Source: Halomonas dongshanensis
Lineage (GTDB): Bacteria > Pseudomonadota > Gammaproteobacteria > Pseudomonadales > Halomonadaceae
Assembly (NCBI RefSeq): GCF_024790395.1
Contig: NZ_JAJISC010000010.1
Coordinates: forward strand, 1 to 64,000
Length of the DNA stretch: 64,000 nucleotides
Reading direction: 5' to 3'
Shown: piece after piece, positions 8,808 through 19,486 of the stretch
Layout: each line of letters opens with the position of its first letter
Position numbering within the stretch: the stretch's first letter is position 1
Notes under the pieces: model-generated
The model's input: only the letters and a program-made list of their open reading frames with translations
What the model was told of the DNA's origin: nothing
Databases searched by the model: none
Position numbers and translations under genes: made by a program

Positions 8808-9422
8808 TTAACGAACCGGGGTGAGCTGGCCGTCGGGGCCGACGTTGAGGCGAATCGTCGGCGTCAATAGCCCGGAAGGCAGCGTCATCCCCAGCCCACG
8901 CAGATCCCCTGGGGTAATGGCAAGCTCGCTGCCTGCCGGTAGCTCGCCTTGGGAGGCCAGCTGGTTGACCAGATTGAGCATGGGGCGCATACGCTCGCTG
9001 TTGGTCGCCAGCAGGTCGAACCCGACAGGTAGGCGCAGGTTGGTGTCGTCGCCGGGGGTGAGCGTCACGTCCTGCTGGTAGTTACCGCTGACGGGCTCGG
9101 TGCCCGGCATGTCGAGCGTCCAGCGAAACCCCGACATCTCCACCGGCGGCATGCCTGCAGGAAGGCCAAGGCCCATGGCAAGCGTTGCCTGCACCGGTAG
9201 ACTACCGGCGCCGAGGCTCGATAGCAGCAGGCTGCTGAGGTCGTTGGTATCGAGCCCGGCGTTGATCTGATAAGGCCCCACGCGCACGTTTTCGACGCCA
9301 AGCGAGGTGACCGCAAGACGAAAGGCAAAAAGCCCGGTTTGCGGCAGCGCCAAGCAGCCGGAGAGCAGGGCGGCAAAGCCAAGGGTGGCGAGCCAGCGCC
9401 ATCGACGAAGCAGAGAGTGCAT
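8808..9422 (-). CDS. Outer-membrane-type lipoprotein of unknown function (possible LEA2-like fold)
   Basis: The start ATG at 9422 has GGGAGG 6 nt upstream on the minus strand; the longer frame to 9584 runs through a terminator and is rejected. 204 residues with a lipoprotein signal, lipobox LLSGC near residue 24. The mature part is beta-rich, with GPYQINAGLDTND and LPVGFDLLATNSERM. Such alternating strands with 'LPV...F' remind one of LEA type-2 proteins, but that is a weak guess. It lies downstream of der but is separated from it by a strong terminator, so it has its own transcript. Confidence 0.7.
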   Translation of the reverse strand: MHSLLRRWRWLATLGFAALLSGCLALPQTGLFAFRLAVTSLGVENVRVGPYQINAGLDTNDLSSLLLSSLGAGSLPVQATLAMGLGLPAGMPPVEMSGFRWTLDMPGTEPVSGNYQQDVTLTPGDDTNLRLPVGFDLLATNSERMRPMLNLVNQLASQGELPAGSELAITPGDLRGLGMTLPSGLLTPTIRLNVGPDGQLTPVR

Positions 9423-9570
9423 CGAATTCCTCCCGAAAGGAGAGCGTTGAGGGAAAAGCGCGGCTATTTGAGGGCCGCGCCTGCGGCGTGTCAAGATAAT
9501 TTGGCAGTGGCCCCGAGGCGGTGGCATCGAAGCGCCATTGACCAGCGTATCGGATGGCGTATCGGGCAGC

Positions 9571-9594
9571 AAAACGCCCGCCAAATGGCGGGCG
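9571..9594 (-). terminator. Rho-independent terminator of the der operon
   Basis: On the minus strand CGCCCGCC - ATTT - GGCGGGCG followed by TTTT (plus-strand 9594 to 9571). It lies 66 bp after the der stop and ends the long hisS-yfgM-bamB-der transcript. Confidence 0.9.
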
Positions 9595-9659
9595 TCGAAG
9601 GCCTACGATAACGTCGCTGAGGCGTAACTGAGAGTAACTGAAACATAGCTGAAACGGCC

Positions 9660-11063
9660 TTAGCGGCGGCTCTTACGCGCCTCCTTGGTGCGGTTGAGCT
9701 CGCGTTTCTTGGCCTTTTCCTTGTCGCTGGCGCCTGCCATGGGATCGAAGGGGTTGCTGCCCGAGCGGAACTCGAAACGCATGGGCGTACCGCGCACCTT
9801 CAGCACCTTACGGAAGGTGTTGATGAGAAAGCGCTTGTACGCCTCGGGAAGGGCGTTGGTCTGGTTGCCGTGGACCACGATGATCGGCGGGTTGCTGCCG
9901 CCCTGGTGAGCCATACGCAGCTTGATGCGGCGACCCTGGACCAGGGGAGGCGGATGCTGGCTAACGGCGTCTTGCAACAGCGTCGTCAGGCGGTTGGTCG
10001 ACCAGTGGGCGTTGGCGGCGTTGAAGGCGCGCTCGATGGAGGGGTAGAGGTCCCCCACGGCGGTGCCATGCAGCGCCGAGATGAAGTGAAGCTCGGCGTA
10101 GTCGGCAAAGCCCAAGCGACGTTTGACGTCGGCGCGCATCTTCTCCTTGGCTTCGTTCTCGAGGCCATCCCACTTGTTGACCGCAAGCACCAGCGCGCGC
10201 CCTGTGGTGAGCACGTAGTCGAGCAGATGCAGATCCTGCTCGACCAGCCCCGTGCGCGCATCCAGCACCATGATCGCGACGTGGCACTCCTTGATCGCGT
10301 CCAGGGTCTTGATGATCGAGAACTTTTCGGCAATCTCGCGGACGTTCTTGCGCCGCCGAATACCCGCCGTATCCACCAGCACATAGGGCTTGCCGCGCCG
10401 CTCGAAGGGAATCTCGATAGCATCGCGGGTGGTGCCCGCTTCATCGAACACCACCACGCGCTCTTCGCCGAGCAGGCGGTTGACCAGCGTCGACTTGCCC
10501 ACGTTGGGGCGGCCGATGACGCCGATACGAATGCCCTTGGTACCGGTATCGGCGGGAATGCTCTCGTCGCGCTCGGGGAAGGGCGAGAGCACTTCGTCGA
10601 TCAGGGTGGTGACGTTGCGTCCGTGGGCGGCGGCAATCGGGTAAGGATCGCCCAGGCCCAGCGACCAGAAGTCGGCCATGGCCGAATGCTCTTCCAGGCC
10701 GTCGGTCTTGTTGACCACGAGCCACGTCTTCTTCTGGTTGACGCGCAAGTGGTTGGCGATGGCTTCGTCGGCCACGTTCAAACCCGCACGAGCGTCGACC
10801 AAAAACAGCACGATATCGGCCTCGTCGATGGCGGCCAGGGACTGCTCGGCCATGGCGGCATCGATACCCTCCTCGTCGCCGCTGATGCCGCCGGTGTCGA
10901 TTACGGTATAGACCTTGTTGCCTAGCAGACCGTTACCGTACTTGCGATCGCGAGTGAGGCCGGGAAAGTCAGCCACCAGCGCGTCACGCGAACGCGTCAG
11001 GCGGTTGAACAGAGTCGATTTTCCCACATTGGGACGCCCGACCAAGGCAATGACAGGTGTCAT
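9660..11063 (-). CDS. der: Ribosome assembly GTPase Der (EngA)
   Basis: 467 residues with the diagnostic pair of tandem GTPase domains. The first P-loop GRPNVGKST is at residues 8-16 and the second, again GRPNVGKST, near 185. Each has its DTAG/DTGG switch and NKxD (VNKTDG, VNKWDG). The C-terminal KH-like domain ends in a basic tail ([16 protein letters not shown]). Family knowledge: Der is essential for 50S subunit maturation. Its start overlaps the bamB stop by 4 nt (ATGA), so translation is coupled. Confidence 0.98.
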   Translation of the reverse strand: MTPVIALVGRPNVGKSTLFNRLTRSRDALVADFPGLTRDRKYGNGLLGNKVYTVIDTGGISGDEEGIDAAMAEQSLAAIDEADIVLFLVDARAGLNVADEAIANHLRVNQKKTWLVVNKTDGLEEHSAMADFWSLGLGDPYPIAAAHGRNVTTLIDEVLSPFPERDESIPADTGTKGIRIGVIGRPNVGKSTLVNRLLGEERVVVFDEAGTTRDAIEIPFERRGKPYVLVDTAGIRRRKNVREIAEKFSIIKTLDAIKECHVAIMVLDARTGLVEQDLHLLDYVLTTGRALVLAVNKWDGLENEAKEKMRADVKRRLGFADYAELHFISALHGTAVGDLYPSIERAFNAANAHWSTNRLTTLLQDAVSQHPPPLVQGRRIKLRMAHQGGSNPPIIVVHGNQTNALPEAYKRFLINTFRKVLKVRGTPMRFEFRSGSNPFDPMAGASDKEKAKKRELNRTKEARKSRR

Positions 11064-12259
11064 GGACGTACTTCCAGGGTTTCCAGGCGACCGTTGTTCG
11101 CCAGGACATGAATGGTGTTGCCGTCGGTCACCGGCGGGACGCTAATGCCCGAGCGGTGAACGCGCGTGCGCCCAACGATCTCGCCGGAGGTCGCGTCTAG
11201 CAGGTGCACGTAGCCTTCGAAATCGCCGAAGACCAGGCGGCCATCGACGAAAGCCGGTGAGGTGAGCCAGCGGTCTTCGAGGTCGCTGTTGCGCCAGAGC
11301 TCCTGGCCACTGGAGGCGTCCAGTGCCACGACCACGCTCTCATCGGTGGTGACGAACAGCGTGTTGCCGATCAGCACCGGCGTCGAGCGGCTAGAGAGGT
11401 TGCTCTCCCACAGCAGGCCACCGCGGGTCGCTTCCACGGCCACCAGACGGCCGTTGTAGCTGGTCACGAACAGGCGGCCATCGGGGCTCAGCGTGGGCTG
11501 CCCGGCGAGATCGACCAAACGCTCGACTTCGCTAGTACCGCGCGGTGTCGCCACCTGCATTTCCCACAGCGGTTGGCCACTACGGTTGTCCAGGGTGACT
11601 AAGCGGCCGTTGGCGAGTCCGGCAAAGGTGACCGGATCGATGACCATCGGCGTGCCGGTACCGCGCAGGGTCAGTGCAGGCTGGGAGCTGGTATAGGCCC
11701 AGCGCTCTTCACCGCTTTGACGATCGAGGGCGATGATCTGCCCATCGACGCTCTGCACCAACAGCAACTGCTGGTTGGCCTGCGGGGCAGCGAGCACCTC
11801 GCTGGACACCCGAGAGCGCCAGCGTACGCTGCCGTCACGCTGACTCAGCGCGATGATTTCACCGTTGCGCGTGCCTAGATACACGTCGCCCGCAATGGCG
11901 GTCAGGGCGCTCGAGATCGGTGTTTCCAGATCGATTCGCCAGCTGCGCTCACCGGTGTCGGCGTTCATCGCCATGACGATGCCGTCGGCGTCGGCGGCGA
12001 AGACGGTGTTGCCTTCGCGTGCCGGGGCGATGGGGTAGCGGGCTCGGCCGAGGCCGTCACCAACGCTTTGGCGCCACTCGCTTTCGAGCGTAGAGGTTTC
12101 ATTGAAGGAGGTCAGCTCCTTCGGCGTATAGGCCGACTCGCCCTTGCTGGCACAGCCTGCCAACAGCATAAGCGCGGCTAGGCCCAGGCCTGCGGTGAGC
12201 GCGCGGTTACGCGAAGAAGAAGTGGAGCGGGCCGTACGGGATTGCCATAGGGTGATCAT
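11060..12259 (-). CDS. bamB: Outer membrane protein assembly factor BamB
   Basis: 399 residues. Lipoprotein signal with lipobox LLAGC near residue 36, then an eight-bladed beta-propeller of PQQ-like repeats ([54 protein letters not shown]). Family knowledge: BamB is the periplasm-facing lipoprotein of the Bam complex that helps BamA fold outer-membrane beta-barrels. The order yfgM-bamB-der is conserved in gammaproteobacteria. Its start overlaps the yfgM stop by 1 nt (TAATG). Confidence 0.97.
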   Translation of the reverse strand: MITLWQSRTARSTSSSRNRALTAGLGLAALMLLAGCASKGESAYTPKELTSFNETSTLESEWRQSVGDGLGRARYPIAPAREGNTVFAADADGIVMAMNADTGERSWRIDLETPISSALTAIAGDVYLGTRNGEIIALSQRDGSVRWRSRVSSEVLAAPQANQQLLLVQSVDGQIIALDRQSGEERWAYTSSQPALTLRGTGTPMVIDPVTFAGLANGRLVTLDNRSGQPLWEMQVATPRGTSEVERLVDLAGQPTLSPDGRLFVTSYNGRLVAVEATRGGLLWESNLSSRSTPVLIGNTLFVTTDESVVVALDASSGQELWRNSDLEDRWLTSPAFVDGRLVFGDFEGYVHLLDATSGEIVGRTRVHRSGISVPPVTDGNTIHVLANNGRLETLEVRP

Positions 12260-12915
12260 TACATCGCCTCCTCAGCGCCAAGATCGTCCAGCTTGAACTG
12301 CACGCCGTATAGCGGCTGGTCATGGGTTTGTGCCAGTTCGATCGCTTCCTGCCAGGCCGTGCGGGCCTCGTCGCTACGATCAAGGGCGGCATAGGCGTCG
12401 CCTCGCGCCTCGGCCTGCTGCGCCGAAAGCGCGGCGCTGATGGGTTCCTCGAGCAGTTCGAGCGCCCGCTCGGGGTTGCCTGCGGCGATCTCTACCCGCG
12501 CCAGACGTAGCCACGCCAGGCTCTGCAGGTAACGCCGCGAAGAGCCCTCGGCTACCCGCGAAAGCGAGTCGCGAGCGGCGTCGTAGTCGCCCTGCTGGGC
12601 AGCCAGACGCGCATCCTGTAACAGCGCCAAGTCGGCGTAGAGGGTCTTGCCGTAGTCATCGGCAATCTCACCGGCGAGCTCGTGCGCGGTGGCGCGCTGC
12701 TCGTCGGCGAGGGTGGGTTGGCTCGAGAGCGCCATCAACTGCTGATAGCGCGCCGAGGCGGCGGCGGCTTGGCCTTCCTGATGGTTCTGCCAGGCGTGCC
12801 AGCCGAATACGCCCGCCGCTGCCAGAGCAACGCCCGCGATCAGCGAAACGCCGTTGTCTTTCCACCAGCGCTTGATGACGTCCAGCTGTTCTTCTTCGCT
12901 TCTCAGATCCGCCAC
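12259..12915 (-). CDS. yfgM: YfgM ancillary SecYEG translocon subunit / TPR membrane protein
   Basis: 218 residues. A short cytosolic N-terminus (EEEQLDVIKRWWKDNG) is followed by one membrane span (VSLIAGVALAAAGVFGWHAW, about 20-40) and a periplasmic TPR_21 region. Family knowledge: YfgM associates with the SecYEG translocon and the PpiD chaperone and hands substrates to periplasmic chaperones. The position upstream of bamB matches the gammaproteobacterial order. Confidence 0.93.
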   Translation of the reverse strand: MADLRSEEEQLDVIKRWWKDNGVSLIAGVALAAAGVFGWHAWQNHQEGQAAAASARYQQLMALSSQPTLADEQRATAHELAGEIADDYGKTLYADLALLQDARLAAQQGDYDAARDSLSRVAEGSSRRYLQSLAWLRLARVEIAAGNPERALELLEEPISAALSAQQAEARGDAYAALDRSDEARTAWQEAIELAQTHDQPLYGVQFKLDDLGAEEAM

Positions 12916-12958
12916 GGGCGGTCTCCTCTATACATGCGAGCGCCGATGCGCTCAGCGA

Positions 12959-14257
12959 TCAACGGGTTGCCAGCTGCGTGGCGAGGGTATCGATAAGCTC
13001 GGCGCGGGCGAGCGTTTGCTGCTCGCGCTCTTCGCGCAGGTACTTGAGCGCTACGCTATCGTTGGCCAGCTCGTCTTCGCCCAGCAGCAGCGCCAGCGTC
13101 GCGCCGCTCTTGTCGGCTTTCTTGATGCGGCTTTTGAAACTACCGCCACCGGCGTGCAACTGCACGCGCAGCGCAGGCAGCGCTTCGCGCAGCTGCTCGG
13201 CAAGCAGCAGGGCCGAGGCGGTCGCGGCGTCGTCCATGGGCACGAGGTAGACATCGACGCCGCCAAGGGCCTCGGCGGGCACCAAATCCAGCGTATCGAG
13301 CAGCAAGATCAAGCGCTCGATGCCCATGGCGAAGCCCACCGCCGGGGTGGGTTTGCCACCGAGCTGCTCGACCAGGCCATCGTAGCGGCCACCGGCACAG
13401 ACGGTGCCCTGGCTACCCAGCGCTTCGGTCGTCCACTCGAAGACGGTGCGTGAATAGTAGTCGAGCCCGCGTACCAAGCGTGGATTGACCACGTAGCCGA
13501 TACCGGCGGCGTCGAGCATCGCCTTGAGCTGGTCGAAGTGCGCACGCGATTCGGCGTCGAGGTGATCGAGTAGCTGCGGCGCGCCGTCGAGCATCGACGC
13601 CATGGCCGGATTCTTGGAGTCCAGGATGCGCAGCGGGTTGCTGTGCAGGCGACGCTGGGAGTCTTCGTCGAGCAGCTCGGCGTGCGCCTCGAAATAGGCG
13701 ATGAGGGTGTCACGATAGGCCGCACGCGCCTCAGTCGAACCCAGCGAGTTGAGCTCCAGGGTGACATGGTCAAGCAGCCCCAGCTCCTTCCATAGTCGCG
13801 CCGAGAGCAGGATCAGCTCGGCATCGATGTCCGGACCGTCGAAGCCGTAGGTTTCCACGCCAACCTGATGGAACTGGCGATAGCGTCCTTTTTGCGGGCG
13901 CTCGTGGCGAAACATCGGGCCTTGGTACCAAAGCCGCTGGGTCTGGTTGTGCAAAAGCCCATGTTCCATGGCGGCGCGCACGCAGCTGGCGGTGCCCTCG
14001 GGACGCAGGGTGAGGCTGTCGCCGTTGCGGTCCTCGAAGGTGTACATCTCTTTTTCGACGATATCGGTGACTTCGCCGATGGAGCGGGCAAACAGCGCCG
14101 TTTGCTCGACGATGGGCGTGCGAATCTCGTCGAAGCCGTAGCGCTGCATCAGGCGCCGCACGGTCGCTTCGAAAAACTGCCAGCGGGGACTATCGCTGGG
14201 CAGCAGGTCGTTCATGCCACGAATGGCCTGGATTTTCTTGGTCGCGGACTTGCTCAA
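12959..14257 (-). CDS. hisS: Histidyl-tRNA synthetase
   Basis: 432 residues. The N-terminal [10 protein letters not shown] is the HisRS signature. Class II motif 2 is [20 protein letters not shown]-like, the histidine-binding loops LVRGLDYYS and [13 protein letters not shown] are present, and motif 3 is GFAMGIERL. The C-terminal ~90 residues are the anticodon-binding domain. Charges tRNA-His in the cytosol. The start at 14257 gives the family's usual N-terminus; 56 bp separate it from ispG, and 43 bp separate its stop from yfgM. Confidence 0.97.
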   Translation of the reverse strand: MSKSATKKIQAIRGMNDLLPSDSPRWQFFEATVRRLMQRYGFDEIRTPIVEQTALFARSIGEVTDIVEKEMYTFEDRNGDSLTLRPEGTASCVRAAMEHGLLHNQTQRLWYQGPMFRHERPQKGRYRQFHQVGVETYGFDGPDIDAELILLSARLWKELGLLDHVTLELNSLGSTEARAAYRDTLIAYFEAHAELLDEDSQRRLHSNPLRILDSKNPAMASMLDGAPQLLDHLDAESRAHFDQLKAMLDAAGIGYVVNPRLVRGLDYYSRTVFEWTTEALGSQGTVCAGGRYDGLVEQLGGKPTPAVGFAMGIERLILLLDTLDLVPAEALGGVDVYLVPMDDAATASALLLAEQLREALPALRVQLHAGGGSFKSRIKKADKSGATLALLLGEDELANDSVALKYLREEREQQTLARAELIDTLATQLATR

Positions 14258-14313
14258 GGGGGTCTCCTGATCGTACCGGGCGCGTAGCCGGGCATCGCAT
14301 CCCTGGGGCGTCG

Positions 14314-15438
14314 TTAGACGCGGGCGATAGTATCTTTCTCTTTTTGCTGTTTTTCGCGAATCTTGTCGCGAATCAGCTTCTCCAGGTCGTCGACCAAGTG
14401 GTCGTTGCGCAGCTTGCTCGCTGGCTTGCCATCGATATATACCAGGTTAGCGGGGTTGCCGCCGGTCAGACCGATGTCGGTCTCCTTGGCCTCGCCCGGG
14501 CCGTTGACCACGCAGCCAATGACCGAAACGTCGAGCGGCGTGGTGACGTCCTCCAGGCGCTGCTCCAGCTGGTTCATTGTGCTGATGACGTCGAAGTTCT
14601 GACGCGAGCAGCTCGGGCAGGCGATGAAATTGATCCCCTTGGCGCGCAGCTTGAGGCTCTTGAGCATGTCAAAGCCGACCTTGATCTCCTCGACCGGATC
14701 GGCGGCAAGCGAAACGCGGATGGTATCGCCAATGCCGTCCATGAGCAGCATGCCAAGGCCGATGGAGGATTTGACCGTACCCGAGCGCAGGCCACCGGCT
14801 TCGGTGATGCCCAGGTGCAGCGGCTGTTCGATGCGCGTGGCGAGATCGCGGTAGGCGGCCACGGCCATGAACACGTCGGAGGCCTTGACGCTGACCTTGA
14901 AGTCGGGAAAGTCGAGGCGATCGAGGTAGTCGATGTGGCGCATGGCCGATTCGACCAGCGCCGCCGGGGTGGGCTCGCCGTACTTCTTCTGCAGATCCTT
15001 TTCGAGCGACCCGGCGTTGACGCCGATCCGAATCGGAATGCCATGCTCGCGTGCAGCGCTCACGACCGCCTTGACGCGATCTTCACGGCCAATGTTGCCG
15101 GGGTTGATGCGCAAGCAGTCGACGCCGAGCTCGGCCACCCGCAGTGCGATCTTGTAGTCGAAGTGAATATCCGCCACCAGCGGTACCTCGACCAGGCGCT
15201 TGATCTTGCCGAACGCTTCGGCGGCGTCCATATCGGGCACGGAGACGCGCACGATGTCGGCACCGGCGCGCTCGAGCTGCTGGATCTGACCCACGGTGGC
15301 CTCGACATCCAGCGTGTTGGTGTTGGTCATGCTCTGCACGGCGATGGGCGCATCACCGCCCACGGCGACCTTGCCAACGTGAATCTGACGAGAAGGGCGA
15401 CGCTTGATGGGAGAAGGGGCGTGCATATGACGGGTCAC
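14314..15438 (-). CDS. ispG: 4-hydroxy-3-methylbut-2-enyl-diphosphate synthase (flavodoxin)
   Basis: 374 residues. TIM-barrel N-terminal half ([24 protein letters not shown]) and a C-terminal 4Fe-4S domain with CPSCSR and CVVNGPGEA giving three conserved Cys. Catalyses the penultimate step of the MEP isoprenoid pathway. Its start overlaps the rodZ stop by 4 nt. The enzyme depends on an Fe-S cluster, of interest because the local isc operon is incomplete. Confidence 0.97.
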   Translation of the reverse strand: MTRHMHAPSPIKRRPSRQIHVGKVAVGGDAPIAVQSMTNTNTLDVEATVGQIQQLERAGADIVRVSVPDMDAAEAFGKIKRLVEVPLVADIHFDYKIALRVAELGVDCLRINPGNIGREDRVKAVVSAAREHGIPIRIGVNAGSLEKDLQKKYGEPTPAALVESAMRHIDYLDRLDFPDFKVSVKASDVFMAVAAYRDLATRIEQPLHLGITEAGGLRSGTVKSSIGLGMLLMDGIGDTIRVSLAADPVEEIKVGFDMLKSLKLRAKGINFIACPSCSRQNFDVISTMNQLEQRLEDVTTPLDVSVIGCVVNGPGEAKETDIGLTGGNPANLVYIDGKPASKLRNDHLVDDLEKLIRDKIREKQQKEKDTIARV

Positions 15439-16397
15439 TCTCCAAGGGTGAATCGGGCGACGTTGTTGGCACCGGCGCGGGCGGCGAGATCGACCGTCTC
15501 GCCCTGATAGATGAGCTCGACGCCGGAGGCGTTACCCACGGTCAGGCGAAAAGGCGGCTGGCCCTCTACCGAGGCGGTCGTGCCCGGGGCCTGCAGGCCC
15601 ACGAAGACGCGTTGGTTACCGGCATCGAAGATCTCGGTCCAGGACTGCTCGTTGAAGGTCAACTCCAGCGTGTTGGCGCCTGCGCTAGCAGCGCTCTCTT
15701 CACTGGCGTCATCGTCGTTTGCGGCCTCTTCGTCAGCGGCGGCGGTGTCTTGCGCGTTTGCCAAGACGTCAGGATCTTGCACGATGGGCGGCGTGCTTTG
15801 GGTATCGATGCCTTCCATCGCCTCGTCTGCCTCACCCGCTTCGGGCGGTGGCGCCGGCGCATCGACGGGCGCGCTCGTGGTCGGCGGTGTGGTCGGCGCG
15901 CCGGTCTCGGGGGCGACGCTTGGCGTTGGGCTCTCCTCTTCCATCGTGGGCGAAGACCCCATGCCGGGCGGCTCGTTGCCGCCACGGCTTTGCCACCACA
16001 TCACCGTAAGGCCAATCAAGGCAGCGATGATGATCAGCGTTACCAGTTTGAACAGCCAAGCGCCCACGCGCGAGGGCGGGCGCGTGACGGCGACCGGGGC
16101 GAGCTTGCGTTCGGGTTCTACGCTGCCGTGACGGGCTTGGTAGGCGTCGAGTACCTGGCGGTCATCCATGCCGAGGTATTTGGCATAGGTGCGTAGGTAG
16201 CCACGGCGGTAAGCGGGTACGGGAATTTCGTCGTACTGATCGCGTTCGAGACCGTCGATGACCGCCGGGCGCAGGTTGAGCGCGCGCGCCGCCTCGGTGA
16301 GCGAAATGCCTTTTTCTTCGCGCTGGCGCGAGAGCAGCTCACCCGGTGAGGCGCTGGTAGTGGGAGTGACGCTATCGTGTGACTGTGTTTCGCTCAT
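15435..16397 (-). CDS. rodZ: Cytoskeletal protein RodZ
   Basis: 320 residues. The N-terminal HTH_25 helix-turn-helix ([19 protein letters not shown], about 24-85) is followed by a basic juxtamembrane region, one membrane span (about 132-152), a Pro/Thr/Ala/Glu-rich linker of about 95 residues, and a C-terminal DUF4115 beta domain ([15 protein letters not shown]). Family knowledge: RodZ links MreB filaments to the elongasome and keeps rod shape. The low-complexity linker is periplasmic. Confidence 0.93.
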   Translation of the reverse strand: MSETQSHDSVTPTTSASPGELLSRQREEKGISLTEAARALNLRPAVIDGLERDQYDEIPVPAYRRGYLRTYAKYLGMDDRQVLDAYQARHGSVEPERKLAPVAVTRPPSRVGAWLFKLVTLIIIAALIGLTVMWWQSRGGNEPPGMGSSPTMEEESPTPSVAPETGAPTTPPTTSAPVDAPAPPPEAGEADEAMEGIDTQSTPPIVQDPDVLANAQDTAAADEEAANDDDASEESAASAGANTLELTFNEQSWTEIFDAGNQRVFVGLQAPGTTASVEGQPPFRLTVGNASGVELIYQGETVDLAARAGANNVARFTLGE

Positions 16398-16445
16398 GGC
16401 TGAGCATCCTTCATCAAATAAGCGGTGAAACAGGGCGTCGTAACG

Positions 16446-17174
16446 TTAAAAATGGTCGAGCTGCTGGCGGTAGTGGTCGGCCGCCGTGGTGTCGCTACGT
16501 GCGGTGGCGATCTCTACGGCCATCTCCAGTGCCGGGCGGTCCGCGCCTGCCAACTGGAGGTAGCGCTGTAGCGGCGCCCAGGCCTCGACGTAATTGCCCT
16601 GGGTAACTTCCAATTCGGTCAACATCCAATAGCCGCGCGAATAGCGCGGGTCGATCGTCAGTGCGCGCTCGAGGCTTTCGCGAGCGCGCTGTGTCTGTCC
16701 AAGTGCGGTGTAGCACTGGCCCAGGTTGGTAAATAACTGGGCGCGATTAGCGTATTGTGTGTCTTGGGCGGCGAGTTCGAGCTGCTCGCAGGCCTCGGTA
16801 TAGCGGCTATCGGCATAGAGAAAGGCCGCGTAGTTATTGCGCGTACGGGTAAGCGAAGGCGCGGCGTTAAGCGCTCGACGAAAGGTCGCATCGGCAAGCT
16901 CGCCTTCGCCCTGCTGCTGGTAGACCAGCGCCAGTGCCTGTAAGGCTTCGCCATGGTGCGCATCGAGCGAAAGCGCGCGGTCGAGCGCATCGCGGGCGCG
17001 ACCGACGTTACCCTGCTCGAGGTAGGCAGCACCCAGTTGGGCATAGGCGTCGGCGGCCTCGCGTTGATCGCTTCGCTGGGGTGACGAGGCGCACCCGGCT
17101 AGCGCCATGCTAGCCAGTGTCAGCAGCAGTAGCGGCAAGCGTCGCGATGTGCCGAGCCCCCAACAACCGATCAT
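16446..17174 (-). CDS. pilW: Type IV pilus biogenesis/stability lipoprotein PilW (PilF)
   Basis: 242 residues. Lipobox LAGC near residue 28 and about five TPR repeats (AYAQLGAAYLEQGNVGRA, ALALVYQQQGEGELA, LFTNLGQCYTALGQTQRA). Family knowledge: PilW/PilF is the pilotin that helps PilQ secretin multimerise in the outer membrane. The position between rlmN and rodZ is the usual one in gammaproteobacteria. Confidence 0.92.
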   Translation of the reverse strand: MIGCWGLGTSRRLPLLLLTLASMALAGCASSPQRSDQREAADAYAQLGAAYLEQGNVGRARDALDRALSLDAHHGEALQALALVYQQQGEGELADATFRRALNAAPSLTRTRNNYAAFLYADSRYTEACEQLELAAQDTQYANRAQLFTNLGQCYTALGQTQRARESLERALTIDPRYSRGYWMLTELEVTQGNYVEAWAPLQRYLQLAGADRPALEMAVEIATARSDTTAADHYRQQLDHF

Positions 17175-17250
17175 TTATGTCCTCTCGTTCACAGCGTAAA
17201 AAAACGTGTCCATCAAAGCGCTGTGGCAAACGGAAGTCAAGAAGCCCCCG

Positions 17251-18444
17251 TCAGTCTGCATCCAATTGAATGGATTGAATATAGCGTGCGTGACGCTTGG
17301 TGCGATCTTTCACCCGGCCAACCAGCTGACCGCAGGCGGCGTCGATGTCGTCCCCGCGAGTGGTACGCACCGTGGCGTTGTAGCCAAGGTCGTAGAGCCA
17401 CTGCTGAAAACGCATGACCTGGTTGCGTGACGGCTTTTCATAGCCGGAGTGCGGGAAGGGGTTGAACGGAATCAGGTTGATCTTGCACGCCAGCTCCTTT
17501 AGCAGCGCGGCGAGCTGCTCGGCGTGCTCCTGCTGGTCGTTGATGTCTTTGATCAGGGTGTACTCGATGGTGATCTGCCGATTCTCCGGCGACTTGGCCA
17601 GATAACGATGGCAGGCATCCAGCAGTGCACGGATGTTGTACTTACGGTTGAGCGGCACCAGTTCGTTGCGCAACTCGTCGGTGGCGGCGTGCAGCGAAAT
17701 GGCCAGGCTCACGTCGATCTCGTCCCCCAGCTTGTCGAGCATGGGCACGACGCCGGAGGTGGAGAGCGTGACGCGACGCTTGGATAGGCCGTAACCGTCG
17801 TCGTCGAGCATCAGCTTCATCGCCGGGACGACGTTGTCGAAATTCAAAAGCGGCTCGCCCATACCCATCATCACCACGTTGGTGACCGGGCGATTGGCGG
17901 TATCGCGGCGCGGGCCCACGCTTCGCTGGGCGACCCACACCTGGCCGATGATCTCGGCGGCGGTAAGGTTGCGCTGAAAGCCCTGTTTGCCGGTGGAGCA
18001 AAAGCTGCAGTCCAGCGAGCAGCCCACCTGCGAGGAGACGCAGAGGGTGCGGCGCTTGCCGTTCTCGGCCGGGATCAGCACGGTCTCGACGTAGCTGCCA
18101 TCCTCCACTTCCAGCACCCACTTGCGCGTGCCATCGGAAGAGGTGCCTTCGTAGACCACGCCCGGCCCACGAATCTCTGCCACCCGAGCGAGTTTGTCGC
18201 GCAGGGCCTTGGAGAGATTGGTCATGGCGGCGAAGTCGTCGCAGCCCTCGTGGTGAATCCACTTCATCACCTGGGCGGCGCGAAACTTCTTCTCACCGAT
18301 GGCGAGAAAGAACGCCTCCATCTGCCCACGCGACATGCCGAGCAGGTTCTGGCGCTCGGGTGCGGCAGCGCTCGCTGGGCTTTGGGCCTCGCGGTGCTGA
18401 GCGTCGGCGGTGGGGGCAGGCGTATGTTGGGCTACGGTGGTCAT
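17251..18444 (-). CDS. rlmN: Dual-specificity 23S rRNA/tRNA adenine C2-methyltransferase RlmN
   Basis: 397 residues from ATG 18444. The longer frame begins with TTG at 18501, inside or above the ndk-rlmN hairpin and close to the ndk stop, so it is less likely. The radical-SAM motif CSLDCSFC (CxxxCxxC) is present, and the second catalytic Cys is in [11 protein letters not shown] near the C-terminus. Methylates A2503 of 23S rRNA and A37 of some tRNAs. Residues 1-35 are a Pro/Ala/Gln-rich extension before the family core. Confidence 0.95.
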   Translation of the reverse strand: MTTVAQHTPAPTADAQHREAQSPASAAAPERQNLLGMSRGQMEAFFLAIGEKKFRAAQVMKWIHHEGCDDFAAMTNLSKALRDKLARVAEIRGPGVVYEGTSSDGTRKWVLEVEDGSYVETVLIPAENGKRRTLCVSSQVGCSLDCSFCSTGKQGFQRNLTAAEIIGQVWVAQRSVGPRRDTANRPVTNVVMMGMGEPLLNFDNVVPAMKLMLDDDGYGLSKRRVTLSTSGVVPMLDKLGDEIDVSLAISLHAATDELRNELVPLNRKYNIRALLDACHRYLAKSPENRQITIEYTLIKDINDQQEHAEQLAALLKELACKINLIPFNPFPHSGYEKPSRNQVMRFQQWLYDLGYNATVRTTRGDDIDAACGQLVGRVKDRTKRHARYIQSIQLDAD

Positions 18445-18467
18445 GGCGATTGGTGTTCGTCGAAGAG

Positions 18468-18486
18468 GCGGGGGCAGGGCCCCCGC
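18468..18486 (-). terminator. GC-rich hairpin between ndk and rlmN
   Basis: GCGGGGGC (18468-18475), loop AGG, GCCCCCGC (18479-18486), all pairs perfect. On the minus transcript it is followed by CTCTTC, not a U tract. It sits 39 nt after the ndk stop and 23 nt before the rlmN start, so it may attenuate or define the 3' end of ndk mRNA instead of stopping transcription fully. Confidence 0.5.
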
Positions 18487-18525
18487 AAAAGTGGCCGGCA
18501 ACGAGACGTTGAAACGGCGACGCGC

Positions 18526-18951
18526 TTAGCGCGGGCAGATTTCGTCGTTGCCGAAGAAGTAGTTGATTTCACGCTCGGCGCTTTGCGCAGAATCGGAACC
18601 ATGGACAGCGTTGGCGTCGATTGTTTCCGCGAAGTCGGCGCGGATGGTGCCTGGCGCTGCTTCTTTGGGGTTGGTGGCACCCATCAGTTCACGGTTCTTG
18701 GCGATGGCGTTGTCGCCTTCCAGCACTTGAACCACGACCGGACCAGAGGTCATGAAGCCAACCAGATCCTTGAAGAAGGGGCGCTCTTTGTGCTCGGCGT
18801 AGAAACCGCCCGCTTTCTCGTCGGATAGGTGCAGCATCTTGGCTGCAACGACTTTGAGACCGGCTTTTTCGAAGCGGGCGATGATCTCACCGATGGCGTT
18901 CTTGGCGACGGCATCGGGCTTGATGATGGAGAGCGTACGTTCAGTTGCCAT
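18526..18951 (-). CDS. ndk: Nucleoside diphosphate kinase
   Basis: 141 residues from ATG 18951, which has AGGAG upstream on the minus strand; the longer frame to 19032 has no support. Starts [15 protein letters not shown], the family N-terminus. The phosphorylated His is in NAVHGSDS. Transfers the gamma-phosphate between NTPs and NDPs. In most gammaproteobacteria ndk follows the isc-hsc-fdx operon; here it follows iscA directly. Confidence 0.97.
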   Translation of the reverse strand: MATERTLSIIKPDAVAKNAIGEIIARFEKAGLKVVAAKMLHLSDEKAGGFYAEHKERPFFKDLVGFMTSGPVVVQVLEGDNAIAKNRELMGATNPKEAAPGTIRADFAETIDANAVHGSDSAQSAEREINYFFGNDEICPR

Positions 18952-19129
18952 GCAAAAAATCTCCTGGAAGGGGATGTAGCAAAAACCGCCGCCACGGTGG
19001 CCCGGGCGGCGCAGAGAAATACGGGTCAGCAAGAGCGTGGCGAACCACCGGCTGCCGAGTGGGCGCGATTATAGCGCCTAAGCGGGGGGATGAATACCGC
19101 GCGAAGATGAATAGCGGCGCGCCCTGTGG

Positions 19130-19456
19130 CTAGACGGTAAAGCTCTCGCCGCAGCCGCACTCGTCCTTGACGTTGGGGTTGTTGAAGCGAAAGAAGCGGT
19201 TGAGCCCTTCGCTGACGTAGTCCACTTCGCTACCGTCGAGCATGGTCAGCGCGTCCTGGGCGACGAAGACGCTAGCGCCGTTGTCGTCGAAGCGTACTTC
19301 ACCGTCGTGTGTGTCATCGGCAAAGTCGAGTACGTAGCTGTAGCCCGAGCAGCCGCTGGGTTTGACGTTGACGCGCAGGCCAAGGCCGGTGCCGCGCTCG
19401 GCTAATACACGCCGGATCTGGTCGGCGGCGGCGGGGGTGATCGAAAGCGTTGCCAT
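19130..19456 (-). CDS. iscA: A-type iron-sulfur carrier IscA
   Basis: 108 residues. The three cluster-binding Cys are in KPSGCSGYSY and DECGCGES near the C-terminus. The C-terminal NPNVKDECGCGESFTV is nearly the E. coli IscA tail, which supports IscA over ErpA or SufA. Delivers 2Fe-2S/4Fe-4S clusters to target enzymes. It follows iscS after 30 bp with no iscU between them. Confidence 0.93.
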   Translation of the reverse strand: MATLSITPAAADQIRRVLAERGTGLGLRVNVKPSGCSGYSYVLDFADDTHDGEVRFDDNGASVFVAQDALTMLDGSEVDYVSEGLNRFFRFNNPNVKDECGCGESFTV

Positions 19457-19486
19457 GGGGTTCCTCCTCTAGACAATCGTGACCGC

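Noticed and set aside
9870-10925. Long plus-strand frame opposite der (351 residues)
   Set aside because: Typical GC-rich antisense frame of a conserved gene; composition is biased and no domain is seen.
14344-15507. Long plus-strand frame opposite ispG (387 residues)
   Set aside because: Antisense shadow of ispG and the end of rodZ; the genuine genes are unambiguous.
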